A program made the translations under genes and the position numbers. DNA of 64,000 bases from Tamarix chinensis (lineage: Eukaryota > Streptophyta > Magnoliopsida > Caryophyllales > Tamaricaceae): assembly GCA_030549775.1 (NCBI GenBank), contig CM060175.1:13972455-14036454 (forward strand), given 5' to 3'. Numbering within the stretch: position 1 is the stretch's first letter; every line of letters starts with the position of its first letter. The notes beneath the pieces were generated by a model that was not told the DNA's origin, made no database searches, and saw only the letters and a list, made by a program, of their open reading frames with translations. Of this stretch, positions 1-11,744 are shown in pieces.

Positions 1-442
1 TCTAAGGCCCCAAAAGAATTAATATAATAATTCACTTTTAATTGAATAAGATAAATTAAAATAAATGATCTCAAAATAATTAGCTTTTAATAATATCTTG
101 GAATAAAAAAAATGACACAAGCATGACTCAAATATGAAATAACCTAAATCCAATCTAAATTCGACCCGAAAATATAATAATTCAAATTCACCTAAGTCCG
201 ATTCGAACCCGAACCGAAATTAGAACAACAGAAATTTACCCGAATCCGAGTCCATCCGATCTCAACCAGACCCGATCCGAGACCTTAGAATGATCCGAGA
301 TTATCCGATACTGAATTGATCCGAATCAAACCCGACCCAGCCCGACCCGACAAAATGATCCGAAATTATCCGAAACCGATATAACCCGATTATCATGTAA
401 CCCGATCCGATAGTGACCCGACCCGCCCGATTGCCAGCTCTA
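1..442. mobile_element. End of a CCGA-rich TIR transposon (partial)
   Basis: The stretch from about 170 to 442 is built of degenerate ACCCGA/ATCCGA words and stops sharply at TTGCCAGCTCTA. Read inward on the minus strand the terminus is TAGAGCTGGCAATCGGGC, the type of end seen on plant hAT-like non-autonomous elements. The other terminus lies outside the window, so target duplication and length cannot be tested. A minus-strand open frame over 301-522 is only a by-product of the repeat. Confidence 0.45.
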
Positions 443-1842
443 GGTAGGAGTAGTGTGAGGATAGGGTATAATTTGGGGCGATGCAAAATGAGTTTGTGAC
501 ATTGTACGGAGGTAATGAACATGCTCTTCTTATGTAGGTAGGAGTAGGAAAAGTAAGATGTTCACGCTGTGGTTACTTTATAGCATGAGGTGACAAAGGA
601 ATTATTGAAGAAAATGGTGGAAGGATGGTAGGCGACACATGGGAAACTTTAGGGGAGGAAGAGGGAATCTAGGGAGATGTTAATATGGCACTAAATGAGG
701 TAAGGAGAGAGAGTGTAGGGGAATATATAGAGAATAGGTGGTGCGAATGATGAGGGATGACAACGAAGGTAAGGTAGGGGATCGCTAGTCCCATCAAGCA
801 TTTTTTCTTTTGTACTCGGAGTAATTCTTCAAATTATTGTTTAAATTTATGAAATCTATCTCATTCTCTATTTTACTATGTTTTAAGTATTTAACTGTTT
901 TGTCTTGTAGTTGATGTAAGGATGACATAGTAAGTCAATCTTATGTTGAGTATGGTGGTAACACCAAATTGTGTTGTTTTACGCTTCTACTTAAACAAAA
1001 AAATTATATGTGTAAATTTTGGAGTATCAAAAAGGTTTAAATGAATAATAAATTGAATCCTAACGGAGTCTTGGAGTGAACATATCTAAGGGGAAGGAGA
1101 GAAAGAGTTGAATTTTCTTTAGTGTGGGAAACCAAAGTGTAAGATGGGGAATGATGAAAATGAGGGAGGTAGACTGCAATCAAGTTATGGCATAGGTAGA
1201 TTAGTTAAGTGAGAAGGTGTGGGAAGGTCTACACGCAACCATAGCTACTGGAGGAGAGAGACAAGTAAGGATGTGGGGGAGTAGGGGAGAAGGCACCTTA
1301 AAAGTACTTTTGAAAGATTTTTAGCTAAATAAAACCATATGATGGTCTAAATATTTTAAAAATAATTTCAAAGCACCAAATATATGCTTATTAGCACAAA
1401 ATACTCTAATTAGAAGGTTTCATAAACTTTTAAAAAATAATGAAATATAAAAAAAATTATATGAAATTGCAACATAAACAGTCAATTAGTTATTCTAGAA
1501 ATGAAAATATAAGTCCCTGATCGTACTGATCGATTGGTACTCCTAAAATTCATATCTTTACCAAAATTTCAAACATTTATCACAACCAAAATTATTTTCT
1601 TTTATATCATCATAATTTTAAATATATTTTAAAGGATTTTAGGGTGGGGTATTATATTTTGTGGATTGATAAATGAGATTACATTAGTGCAACAATGATA
1701 AGTACCCACTAATAATCCTAAAGATTTATTTAATTGGAGTTCTCATATGAATGACATATCATCTTGGAAATTTTACAACCGTTATAATGCAAGTAAATAT
1801 AAAATTTACTATGTCCTTGATAGATTATAAGGAGATAAAAGT
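443..1842. other. Intergenic, no gene seen
   Basis: This is AT-rich sequence with a purine-rich plus strand between about 540 and 1300. No coding domain, tRNA or clear repeat border was recognised. It ends at the TG that begins the long LTR unit at 1843. Confidence 0.4.
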
Positions 1843-4800
1843 TGTAATACCCCAAAATATTATTTAATATTAAGCTTGATTTATTTATATTTTAACATAA
1901 CCCTTAAATGTTAATTTAATTAAATTGTTAACATTTGATCTACAAACCCAAACAAACTCTTAAATAAATTTATCTTAATTAAATTTTATTTTCTTTTTAT
2001 TCTGATCCACCCAAATAAATCTATACATATTAATCTGGTTTAATTTTCTTAATTGGGTACCCTAAACCTAGATAAATAAATTTTATCCTAATTCAAAATT
2101 TAATCTATTTCTAGTTCTAACTCTAAATTTAATTTCTGATATTTTCTTTTTCTTCTTGTATTTTCCCCCTTTTTACCTTTTTATTTTTTCCTCTTTTCTT
2201 TTCTTCCCCTTCCTTTTCTTTCTTCCCCCGTTTGGCCTAATCTTCTCCTTTTTTCTTCGTCCCCGACCCACTTTGTTGTGCCCAATCCCCTTTCTTTCCT
2301 TTTCTTCCTTCCCCACACCCTAGCAGCCCAACCCACCTCCTTCTTTCTCTTCTTCTCCTTCCTCATTTGCACCCTTGCACACCCAAACATGCCCTAACCC
2401 CCTATGTCACCTCGTCTTCTTATCCCCCTCCCTTTCTCCTTTCCTCTTCTATCCCAAATAGGGCTTACGACACTGCCTACGCTCGTCCTCCCTTCCCCTT
2501 CTTGATCATTCAGTCCTCCACCATGCAGCTTACCCCAATCGCCCTTGCCTCCTCTATGCCCCACTTGCTTCCCTTTTCCAATTCGAGCTTAGAAAACCCT
2601 ACCTCCCTCCTCATGTACCTTCCCCTCCCCCATCCAACCTCTTCTTCTTCTTCTTCTTCTTCTTCTTCTTCTTCTTCTTCTTCTTCTTCTTCTTCTTCTT
2701 CTTCTTCTTCTTCTTCTTCTTCTTCTTCTTCTTCTTCTTCTTCATCTTCATACCCTTGCTTCTATTTTTCTTCCTCGCATACCCAGCCACCCCTTCCTCC
2801 CTACATTGTCGTCCCTTGCATCCCCTCACATCCACCTCTACAACCTCCCCATCCTAACTCCAACCACCAACACCATCACTAGCCCCAGCCACCTCAACCC
2901 TTCCCCTTCTCCTTATTTCTTTCCTCCTCCCCTTTTCTACCCTTCTTTGCTTGCACACCATCCCCTTCACTTATCGAGCTGCCCAACACCATCACACCCT
3001 CCCCTCTTGTTACCCTTCCTCGTATTGTCCTACCTCCACCACCCTTGCAACCTCCTTACACGACCGAGCCACAACCACACCACCAACAAAGCCAAGCCCC
3101 TAACCTTTCCTTACACAACCTCATCATTGTCGTTATCATCCACCACTAGCCATCACCCCCACTTGGCTAACCAAACCCCCAGCTCTTTTTGCCTTATAGC
3201 TCACCCTTTAAAAAATGTACCCCATTTTAACATAAGGGAATTTGGTAATTTCCCTATTTATTAAATATTTTTAATAAAAATTATGATGTTATTAATTAAT
3301 TATTAATATGGTAATTATGATATTAGTTTTAGGTACAAAAGTTTGATTAACGAGGCCTAATCATTTTTAGTAAATTACCCGATAAATTATGGTTTTGTTG
3401 GAAATCAGATAACCATTATACTTCACTAAATATTCAGATATTACATGATAACACATTTAGGTTTTGATATATAAAACATGTTGATTATGTTAGTTACATG
3501 GTAATCTTTATACTCCACTAAAACTTTCATATATCTTATAATAGCATACTAAGGTTTTGGATTTGTAAATTTTATTAAGCATGATTCGTTACATTATAAT
3601 TACGTGTTTATCATTATTATCATGAAAATCGATAAAAAGAAAGCATGTTATCTTATATAAAATACTATGTATACGAAGGCATAATTAAAATGGTTATAAT
3701 GTCACGAAGAGATTTTATGTGATTTGTACATATGAAAATGATAGGTTGGGCATATTTAGATATACTTGTACCATAATTATTATTATCATGTGCCTTAAAG
3801 GATATTTTATCATTTTAAGTGTATTATGATTTTTATTCCAATAAGTGCGCCTACCATATTTCATTTTTTGTTGAGTATGGGAATATGTAATTTGATGAAT
3901 TATAATGTGTGTGTTAGCAGTATTGTTATTATTATATGCCCTAAGGGTATTTTGGTCATTCTAATCATATCATGATAATTGATTCAAAAAGTGTGCATAA
4001 TGTGTTATCTCCTATGGAGCATGGGAATGTGTGATTTGATGTCCTAGAAACATATGTTAGGATTTTACATTCAAAATCACGTGTAGGGATGAAACGGTCT
4101 TTTGGTGTGTATGGTAATTTATTTGTATATTATGTAATTTAATTATTATGTTTTAGCATTCTCATGACAAAATAATAAATAAAATAAATTTAGTATTTAA
4201 AATGGATGATAATGTGGTAATAACGATCTCAAAGGTATTTTGTTCACTTTTGACCGAGTATGCCTAACAAGAATAATTAGACATAGGATGGTCTTAGTGT
4301 TTTGATAATTTGACATTAGTGTTGAATTTGAATCAAACTTGGACTATTGACCCTAGAATTATCTTGAATAGTTGAAAATAAAGGAAAAATGGTTTAAGTA
4401 TGGAATGGGAAATGTTGGTGCAATAATATGTGCTGTTTTGTGATCACCCTTTTAAGATATTAATACTTAAAGCGAAATACTTTGAGTTGTGAATGGTTTC
4501 TCTCTAGGAGTATCTACCTTAGCAATGAGGTTGGAGTCCTCGATTTGTTTAGTTCATTGGTGTGTCATTGTGCCCTAGTAAGGCCCTAGTCAACTCTATA
4601 AGTGACCTATAAGCCCTATAGGGGGTATCGATGCTTAAGGATTAGGTATCTTAGGTTGGGAGGGTACTTTGGTGCCTTGTACTCTAGTATGATCAAATAG
4701 CTTTTATACCTTCGGGTTAGATGGTTGGGAGGGTACCATAATTTCTTGTGCATTGGTATGGATGATATATTTTTAAATCTCTGGGTTATTATTGTATCTC

Positions 4801-5701
4801 CTTGATTAAATAAAAATACAAATGATTATTATTGAATTAAAGTGACTGCTAGATTAATTAGTAGTAGCATTTGTGCCTACCTATGATTTGGTAGCAGCCC
4901 TTGTGCCTACTTTTAATGCTATGAGTTGTTATTAGTCTGTTTTGGTGAGCCTATCTGTGTAATGAGATTTGTTGGTATTGATAATGAGTTTTGTGACCAT
5001 GGTTATGGTTTGAGGATGATTTTATTTCTAATTATACTACAAAGAGCATCTCTTTGATGTTACATTGGTAAGTTTTAGTTAATTCTAGATGAACAAGTAT
5101 GAGTAGTATATGGCATTGGTGGTATGTGATTTTATGAATGATTATCATATTTTCATTAACATATGTATAATTAAATGTGTTATATCATGCATTTTTGTGA
5201 TTCCTTTTACGTGTTCTATGTGGGATTTTCATATTAGTTTTGTATAATGGATTACTCGGTACTATAGTACTGATGGGTTCCATTTCATGGTTCCCTACCT
5301 ATTCAATGGACAAACTTTATCTTACAAGACTACTTTAAGGGTAATGTCTGATGGTTTCTTGTATGGGTCGAGACTTAGGACTACCCGGAGGTTCGTCTAA
5401 TATATTTGATCTAGACGTTTTTTAACTCTTATTATCTTATGTATTTTCTATTTGCTGGATTTTGTAACCATTGTAAATTGGTTTATTTAGAATGGTGGTT
5501 AAGTTATTTCACTCCCTTTCCACTCTAATGTTTATAATTGTATTATTAATTTAAGTAGACAAAATTTTAGCCTTAGTACTTAGTATAAGAATGGTAGAGG
5601 ATGCTAAACTCATGCCAGGTGTGGCGATAACATCCCATTATTTTTATAACTAACGGTTCCGCAGAACGAAATTTTTAAGTAGTAAATTTGGAAGTTTTAC
5701 A
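1843..5701 (+). mobile_element. Long solo-LTR-like unit, copy 1 (3.86 kb)
   Basis: It begins TGTAATACCCCAAAAT and ends AGTTTTACA. Its layout matches the other long LTRs in this window: an AT-rich start, a strongly C/T-rich stretch (about 2150-3200), an AT-rich middle, then a conserved 3' part that includes ACGAAATTTTTAAGTAGTAAATTTGG-type sequence before the end. No primer binding site, polypurine tract or polyprotein is present, so it reads as a solo LTR. The flanks (AAAGT before, CATGT after) agree at only 3 of 5 bases, so a target duplication is not proven. Long C-rich frames inside are composition artefacts. Confidence 0.6.
2640..2743 (+). repeat. CTT/TTC microsatellite
   Basis: About 34 uninterrupted TTC units inside the pyrimidine-rich part of the LTR unit. 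They give a poly-Ser frame on the plus strand and a poly-Lys frame on the minus strand; neither is a gene. Confidence 0.95.
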
Positions 5702-6787
5702 CATGTGAACTAAATAAATATAGCATGGTTATAATGATGCATTGATGTACAATCATTTTTTATCTTTGGCAATTGATGTTGTTGCATTTGTAATGGTAAC
5801 GCAAATTATTCAGTGTATAGCCATGCAATTGGGATAATAATGCATGATCACTATATCAAGTTGGAAGCAAAATGACCTAATACATTCATTACATATGGAT
5901 TTGATTGATTGACATCTGTTAGTAGGTTAATAATTGATATGTCAATATGTATGCAAATGTTTTTTATTGGGTACGTACTAATTACATATCATGTTATCCC
6001 CTAATATCACATTAATTAAGATACACCTAAAATTTAAATGTTTTATTCATGTGATATACTCTTCCATGGACATTAAATTAGGCGACAAAGAAGGTTGAAA
6101 ATTGAGGTATTACCAACCTTATAGAGAGGCAAAAGAAGATTGATCATAAAAAAATGTACATATATAAAAGACATTTCAATAAGATATGGACCCAAGAAAA
6201 AAATCAATGTGCATTTGATGGAAGATACTTGCTAAATGTAGCTTCATTACCACTTGCATTTAGTATTGTCAAAAAACTATGAAAGTTGATTGCGCTCACT
6301 AATGTTCCAACTAGGGTAGATAGGTTTAGGTTTAGGCAAGTATTTTAAGGATTGGGTTCAAGTTTGGAAATTTTTTTTGGTCTCTATACCCAAATCCACC
6401 CATATACATAAATATACATACACAAGCATACATAAATACATTAGAAAATTATATTTTTGTAAAAAAAATAAAAGAATAAGAATAAAATAAGAAAATAATT
6501 TGTTATAAATGTTTATAGATTATTTTTAGGTTTTGAGGGTTCTTTCTTCCAGGTTTCAAGGATGTGTACAAGTTTCGGAGATGTGAATGGTGGTTTGATT
6601 TGGGGATATATTCCCTGTGAGGATCAGGGTGGGGAAATCCCATTAATAAAAAAAAAATAGAAAATGAGGTGGATTTGGGGATGGGTATATATATCGGGTT
6701 AAGGGATAGGGATAACATGCCCATGCCCATCCCCATGGGATGCCATTATTATATTTAGTTCCAACTCATATAGAAATCCTCATGGTT
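5702..6787. other. Intergenic, with a GGGTATGGG-type repeat end
   Basis: AT-rich sequence without a recognisable gene. From about 6310 to 6745 there are degenerate GGTTTAGG and GGATGGGTAT words ending in CATGCCCATCCCCATGGGATGCC-type sequence, probably the remains of a dispersed transposon. Confidence 0.35.
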
Positions 6788-7124
6788 ATTTATAATAAGT
6801 TAAATACAAGTATGATACAATTAAAACAAAAATGTATTATTTTAGTCAAAGAGTTGAAACTTTAAAAGGGATTTACGATCCTCAACATAGACTCAACTTG
6901 CCCAAATAACCAATAAGGTTATTAACCATGTCCATAATGATGGAATTTGAGAAGAAATTCCATTAATGAATGAAATATCTAAAAAGTTATCCTTACACCA
7001 GTGTAAGATGTTATTAGAAATGAAGTGAAAATTAATAATGACTTTACCTAAACTTTTACAATTGATGATGACTAAAAGTAAGAATCATTCATTGTATCAT
7101 ACTTGTATTTAACTTATTATAAAT
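6788..7124. mobile_element. MITE with perfect 34-bp terminal inverted repeats
   Basis: The arms at 6788-6821 and 7091-7124 are perfect reverse complements over 34 bases (inner core AAGTTAAATACAAGTATGAT). The enclosed 269 bases are AT-rich and non-coding. Flanking bases do not give an obvious target duplication, so the superfamily is open; the TTA/TAA context would suit a Harbinger-like MITE. Confidence 0.65.
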
Positions 7125-7134
7125 TGAAACGCAC

Positions 7135-8980
7135 ACAATATACAGACAAATTTTTCCGCCTAAACTATACCCATTATTACTAATCATAAATTACTGCTAC
7201 CATATATTATTGCTAATTATTGCTATTGCTAATTAATAAGATGGAATATATAATATAACTATTTATTAATATAATGCGACTATTCATTTTCTATGTGCAT
7301 TAAATGTATATAACTATTTATTTGCTGCACATATGTCAAACAATTAATTTTAATAAAGTATTAACTATATATTTTCTTAATTAATTATCCGAACATATGC
7401 AAAAAACTATTTATTTTTTGCGTATTAATTAAATTGTCAGACTATTCCTCTCTTACATATTAATATATAAATAATTAATACACCAAAGTGCATATTCATT
7501 TGCTTCACATGCATATCCATTAATACAATGCGACTATTTATCTCCTATATGCAGTAAATGCATATAACTATTCATTTGTTGTACATATGTCGAACAACTA
7601 ATTTTAATAAAGTAGTAATCAAATATTTCTAATCAAATATTTTTTTAATTAATTACCTGAACATATGCAGTCAACTATTAATTTCCTGTGTATTAATTGA
7701 ATTGTCAAACTATTCATATCCTACATATTAATATATAAATAATTGATAAATAATTAATACACCAAATAAAGTGCATAAATCAGTCGACCAACACATATAC
7801 ATCTGATGTTATTAATACAATAAAACTAGCAAATACATATAACTAATTTTAATGAAGTATTATTATTATTTTTTAAGGTTAGATCAACATCAATCAAATA
7901 TGATAATAATAATAATAATTTTTTATAATAATAATTTTATTATTTATTATTAATAATATGACTATTATTATTAATATAACTATAATAATTATAACTATTA
8001 ATATAATTAATACTAATATAATTATTTATATAATTTTGATAATTACTATTATCATAATTTATAATTAAATAATGATAATTATTATGATAATAATGAATAT
8101 TAATATAATTGATTATTACTATTATGAATATTATCATGATTAGTAATATAATTATTATTAAAAAAAACTAATAATAGAACGACAACATTGGTTATTATAT
8201 AAAAACAAAGTTGTTTGGTAGACAATATACAGACACATTTTTCCACCTAAACTATATCTATTATTACTAATCATATATTATCACTGTCATATATTATTAC
8301 TAATTAATAAGGTCAAATAAATGATGAAATACTCCTGCGTATTAATTGATTTGTCAAACTATTCATCTCCTACACTGGATAACAACAAAATGATATTCAT
8401 CTCCTGCGTATTAATTGAGATATTCATGTATTGCACATATGTCGAACAACACATATTAATCAAGAATTTTCTTAATTAATTATCTAAAAATATGCAGCCA
8501 ACTATTCATCTCCTGCGTATTAATTGAGTTGTAAAACTACTGAATATATGAATATAACTATTCATCTGCTGCACATATGTCGAACAACACATATTAATCA
8601 AGTATTTTCTTAATTAATTACTTGAACATATGCAACCAACTATTCATCGCCTGCATATTAATTGAATTGTCAAACTAATGAACATATAAATGTAACTATT
8701 CATCTCATGTGCAAATTCATATAACTATTTATCTTCTGTCATTAATACAGCACAACTATTCATATCCTACATGCAATAAATGCATATAACTATTCATCTA
8801 CTGCACATATGTCGAACAATACATATTAATCAAGTATTTTATTAATTAATTACTTGAACATATACAACCAACTATTCCTCTCCTGTGCATTAATTAAATT
8901 ATTAGACTATTCATCTCTTATATAATAATATATAAATAATTAACACACCACCCGTGCATTACACGGGGAAATATAACTAG
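7135..8980 (+). mobile_element. Helitron-like non-autonomous element with a 1.09-kb internal duplication
   Basis: The right end carries the classic Helitron signature: CCCGTG, a short loop, CACGGG, then an A-rich spacer and CTAG, followed by T in the flank. The interior holds many variants of ACTATTCATCTCCTGCGTATTAATTGA and CTGCACATATGTCGAACAAC-type sequence. A segment starting ACAATATACAGACA occurs at 7135 and again at 8222, so a block of about 1087 bp has been duplicated. The left (TC) terminus was not found; the start given is the start of the first duplicate. No Rep/helicase coding is present. Confidence 0.55.
8951..8980 (+). other. Helitron 3' hairpin and CTAG terminus
   Basis: The 6-bp stem CCCGTG/CACGGG (8951-8956 and 8962-8967) encloses a 5-nt loop. 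CTAG at 8977-8980 is followed by T, as expected at a Helitron 3' end inserted between A and T. Confidence 0.65.
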
Positions 8981-9999
8981 TTTTGGCTAAAATGGGTGTT
9001 TGCATAGAAATTATCCAAGTTATAGTTAATATAGTAACACATATTTTTGTACAAAAACTAGATTTTTGTACCCCATGGGATTTTTAATGGTGAAGCCTTG
9101 AATGAGGGCACTAATGACGTGCACCTGAACATATAGATGAAATCATATATAATGCAGTGCAGCGCATGAAGAAGATATGTTAATTTAAAGAGGAGAAACC
9201 TATATAGTTTCTTTAACCATGATTTTGTCCTACAAGATTTTTAATGAGATAGAATTTTAAAGGTGTATTATTTAGGTGGAGTATCAAATATTGATAAATA
9301 TAACATATTTATATGTGAGGATATGTTTTGTAGTTCTCCTATACCTTCATTTATACTTAATTAGTAGCTAATTCTCCAATATCTTCATTTATACTTAATT
9401 AGTAGCTAAAAGAAGTGTTACAAATCTTTGAATATGAACATCCATGGGAGTATTGTGAGTATCCTATTAAATAGGTGGAGTTACATGTTCTCCCTATCGG
9501 TGTACCCATTAATTTACTTCATTATTCTCCATTAATATTGATTTGTAACCCTTTTTTATGATTATTTAATCATTTTATGTTGTAACCTCCGCTATTATTA
9601 TGGGATTCTAACTATGATACATATATATATGCATAGAGGATGTACACAATATAAAAGGATATCGATAAGAGTGAGAACCATCGCCCTTTTCCTCTATCCT
9701 ATATTCTTCGTACTTATCCCCTTAGTCTATTCTTCTCACTTATCATCTTACTCTGATAATATCACAAACCATATTTTTTCAGAAATTTACTACCAACCAT
9801 GGAAGTAGAAATTCACCGAGCTATTATCATAGGTATCAAATAAATTCCTCCTAATTAAGAATCTCTATCTGTAAATATTACACCGTACAAAATTTTCGGT
9901 TCAAGAATACAAATATATTGTTCATCTGTTTTATAAATCTTCTTTAGGCTAACTAAACAAAACAATTAGGAAAAAAGTGATTCATTCATCTAGATCATA
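8981..9999. other. Intergenic downstream of the LBD gene
   Basis: AT-rich and non-coding. A short tandem duplication around 9343-9410 repeats CTTCATTTATACTTAATTAG. Possible 3' UTR and polyadenylation sequence of the LBD gene lies just below 10000 but no site can be fixed. Confidence 0.4.
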
Positions 10000-11113
10000 T
10001 CAGTTTGTGAGCTCAAACAAACAATTTGCGTGCCTTCTTCGATCATGTTTGGCCAGTTGATGCTGGAGGGCGTGTTGTTCTTCATCCACAACTTTTTCCT
10101 CCTTCAATATGACACCATCACTACAAAGCACACAATTTGAGCGTGACAAATTTGCTACCCAGAAACTAATTGTAGTAATGTATTTACGAATATATCTACA
10201 ATGAAAAAATTAATGTTACAAACCTTTCTTCAGTTGTCGGTTTAGGATCACACTTGAGCAATCTACCATCTTGCTGGCATGATTCATCTGCAGCCTGATC
10301 AAACCTATAGATTTCTTCATCCCTTCCATAGACGGACACATTGATTTGAGGTTTCACGTCGCCACATTGATTGACATGATGACCGGCGTCTTCGACGACA
10401 TTATTATTATTATTATTCAACCGTGTGTTGCATCCGTCGGAGGATGAACCCAATATTGAATCTTGCATTGCTAATAGATACTGATAGTCGTGTACTACTT
10501 GAGCATAATTCTGAACATTCAACCCTTGATTATCGTCACCACAACCACTCGCGTCAAGCAAAACGTTATTATCGTTATCGTTGTTGTTATTGTTATAGGA
10601 GGCCAGCGGATCAGAGGCTTGAATAACATCTCCGTTGATTTGATCATCGTCAACCGGAGAAGCTTCGAGCGTAGCTAGCGGAGGAGGAGGCGGCATCATT
10701 CGGGCTTCATCCGATGTAGAATTACAATTGTTCTGTTGCTGATAAGCGGCCTGTGCCCTACATACAGCTAGCTGTTGAAGAACAAGATCTAACTCAGCCT
10801 TACAATACTCGATCTGATAATGAAGGTCTCTAATGATCCTTAAACAACCGCCAACTGGATCCTCCGCACGAACGTCGGATTGATAGATGATGGTACGCAT
10901 GGCTATGTCTTTTTGGGGTTGATTAAGGTTTTTGATGATCTTAGTAATGTTGCTAACTCCAAATAATTTATGGGCATTTGTGAACTGTCTTTGGCGATCA
11001 TGAGGAAAATAAGGAGCGAGAATGCAGTCCGGTGCACATTTTCTACGCTGATATTTGCATGCAGCGCAAGCTTGGGTCCCGTTACTGCTGCTAATCCTGT
11101 GATTATTGCTCAT
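10000..11113 (-). CDS. LBD: LOB-domain (LBD) transcription factor, LBD22/LBD27-like
   Basis: Predicted plant-specific nuclear DNA-binding protein of the LATERAL ORGAN BOUNDARIES family. Exon 1 is 11113-10224 and exon 2 is 10120-10000, joined by a GT-AG intron in which codon 297 is split (AG|T); the product is 336 residues. The zinc-finger-like C-block CX2CX6CX3C is intact (C16, C19, C26, C30, with KYQRRKCAPDC), followed by the GAS block (FTNAHKLFGVSN at 44-55) and the DPVGGCLRIIRDL to ELDLVLQQL coiled-coil segment of class I members. The long variable tail is Asn/Asp-rich with runs of N. KYQRRKC and YQSDVRAEDP point to the LBD22/LBD27 branch; Arabidopsis LBD27 acts in microspore division, but that function is only inferred by similarity. 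If the intron is not removed the frame ends at 305 residues with FVTLIFSL, which looks like intron read-through. Exon 2 is Glu/His-rich and ends FELTN. Confidence 0.9.
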
Positions 11114-11744
11114 GATTTTCTGAGGGGAAGAGATTTTAACTGCGTCGCCAGCGGATTGCAGTTTTTTTGGATGAATGAATATTCAATGAAATGAGCTTCC
11201 TTTTCCTTTTTTTTGTTGTCATGCCCTTACTTTTCTCAATGGAACAGCCAGCTGAGAAATAAGAGGAGGAGGTTACAGTACAGGGTAGATTTACTTATTT
11301 ATTTTAACAGTTTTTGTTTCTCATTTGAAAACATAATATCTTGGCCAGGTTTTTATTTTATTTTATTTTAAAATTCTTACTTTTTTCCACATTTGGAGGA
11401 AAGAGATGGATCCTAGCTAATTGACTCAATTTTTATTTTTACTATATTTAGTTTTCCTTGCCAAAAATGTGTATTAAAAAGACTTATTCATAACATACAA
11501 TATTTAACTGTAACTAACTTTTCAACTTGAATATTTACTAATATTTTTAACCATCTTCACCCTTTCAATCTTAAGATATAATAATCCTTAGTGATCGGTC
11601 TGAAGATAATTACCTTACTTCAGTTCATATATGCGATCTACCGCCGCCTTCTAAAAGTCTCGTCGTTAATTACAATAATAATGCTGAGTTTGGTGTATTA
11701 ATTTTTTCCAAATTTTCAAAACTATTTGTGTTTTTTATAACAAT
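11114..11744. other. Upstream region of the LBD gene
   Basis: Non-coding sequence that should hold the LBD 5' UTR and promoter. No TATA box or regulatory site could be singled out against the AT-rich background. Confidence 0.4.

Noticed and set aside
2367..3264. Poly-Ser and Pro-rich frames
   Set aside because: They arise from a TTC microsatellite and C/T-rich LTR sequence.
7940..8137. Asn/Ile/Tyr-rich frame
   Set aside because: Low-complexity AT repeat, no real protein features.
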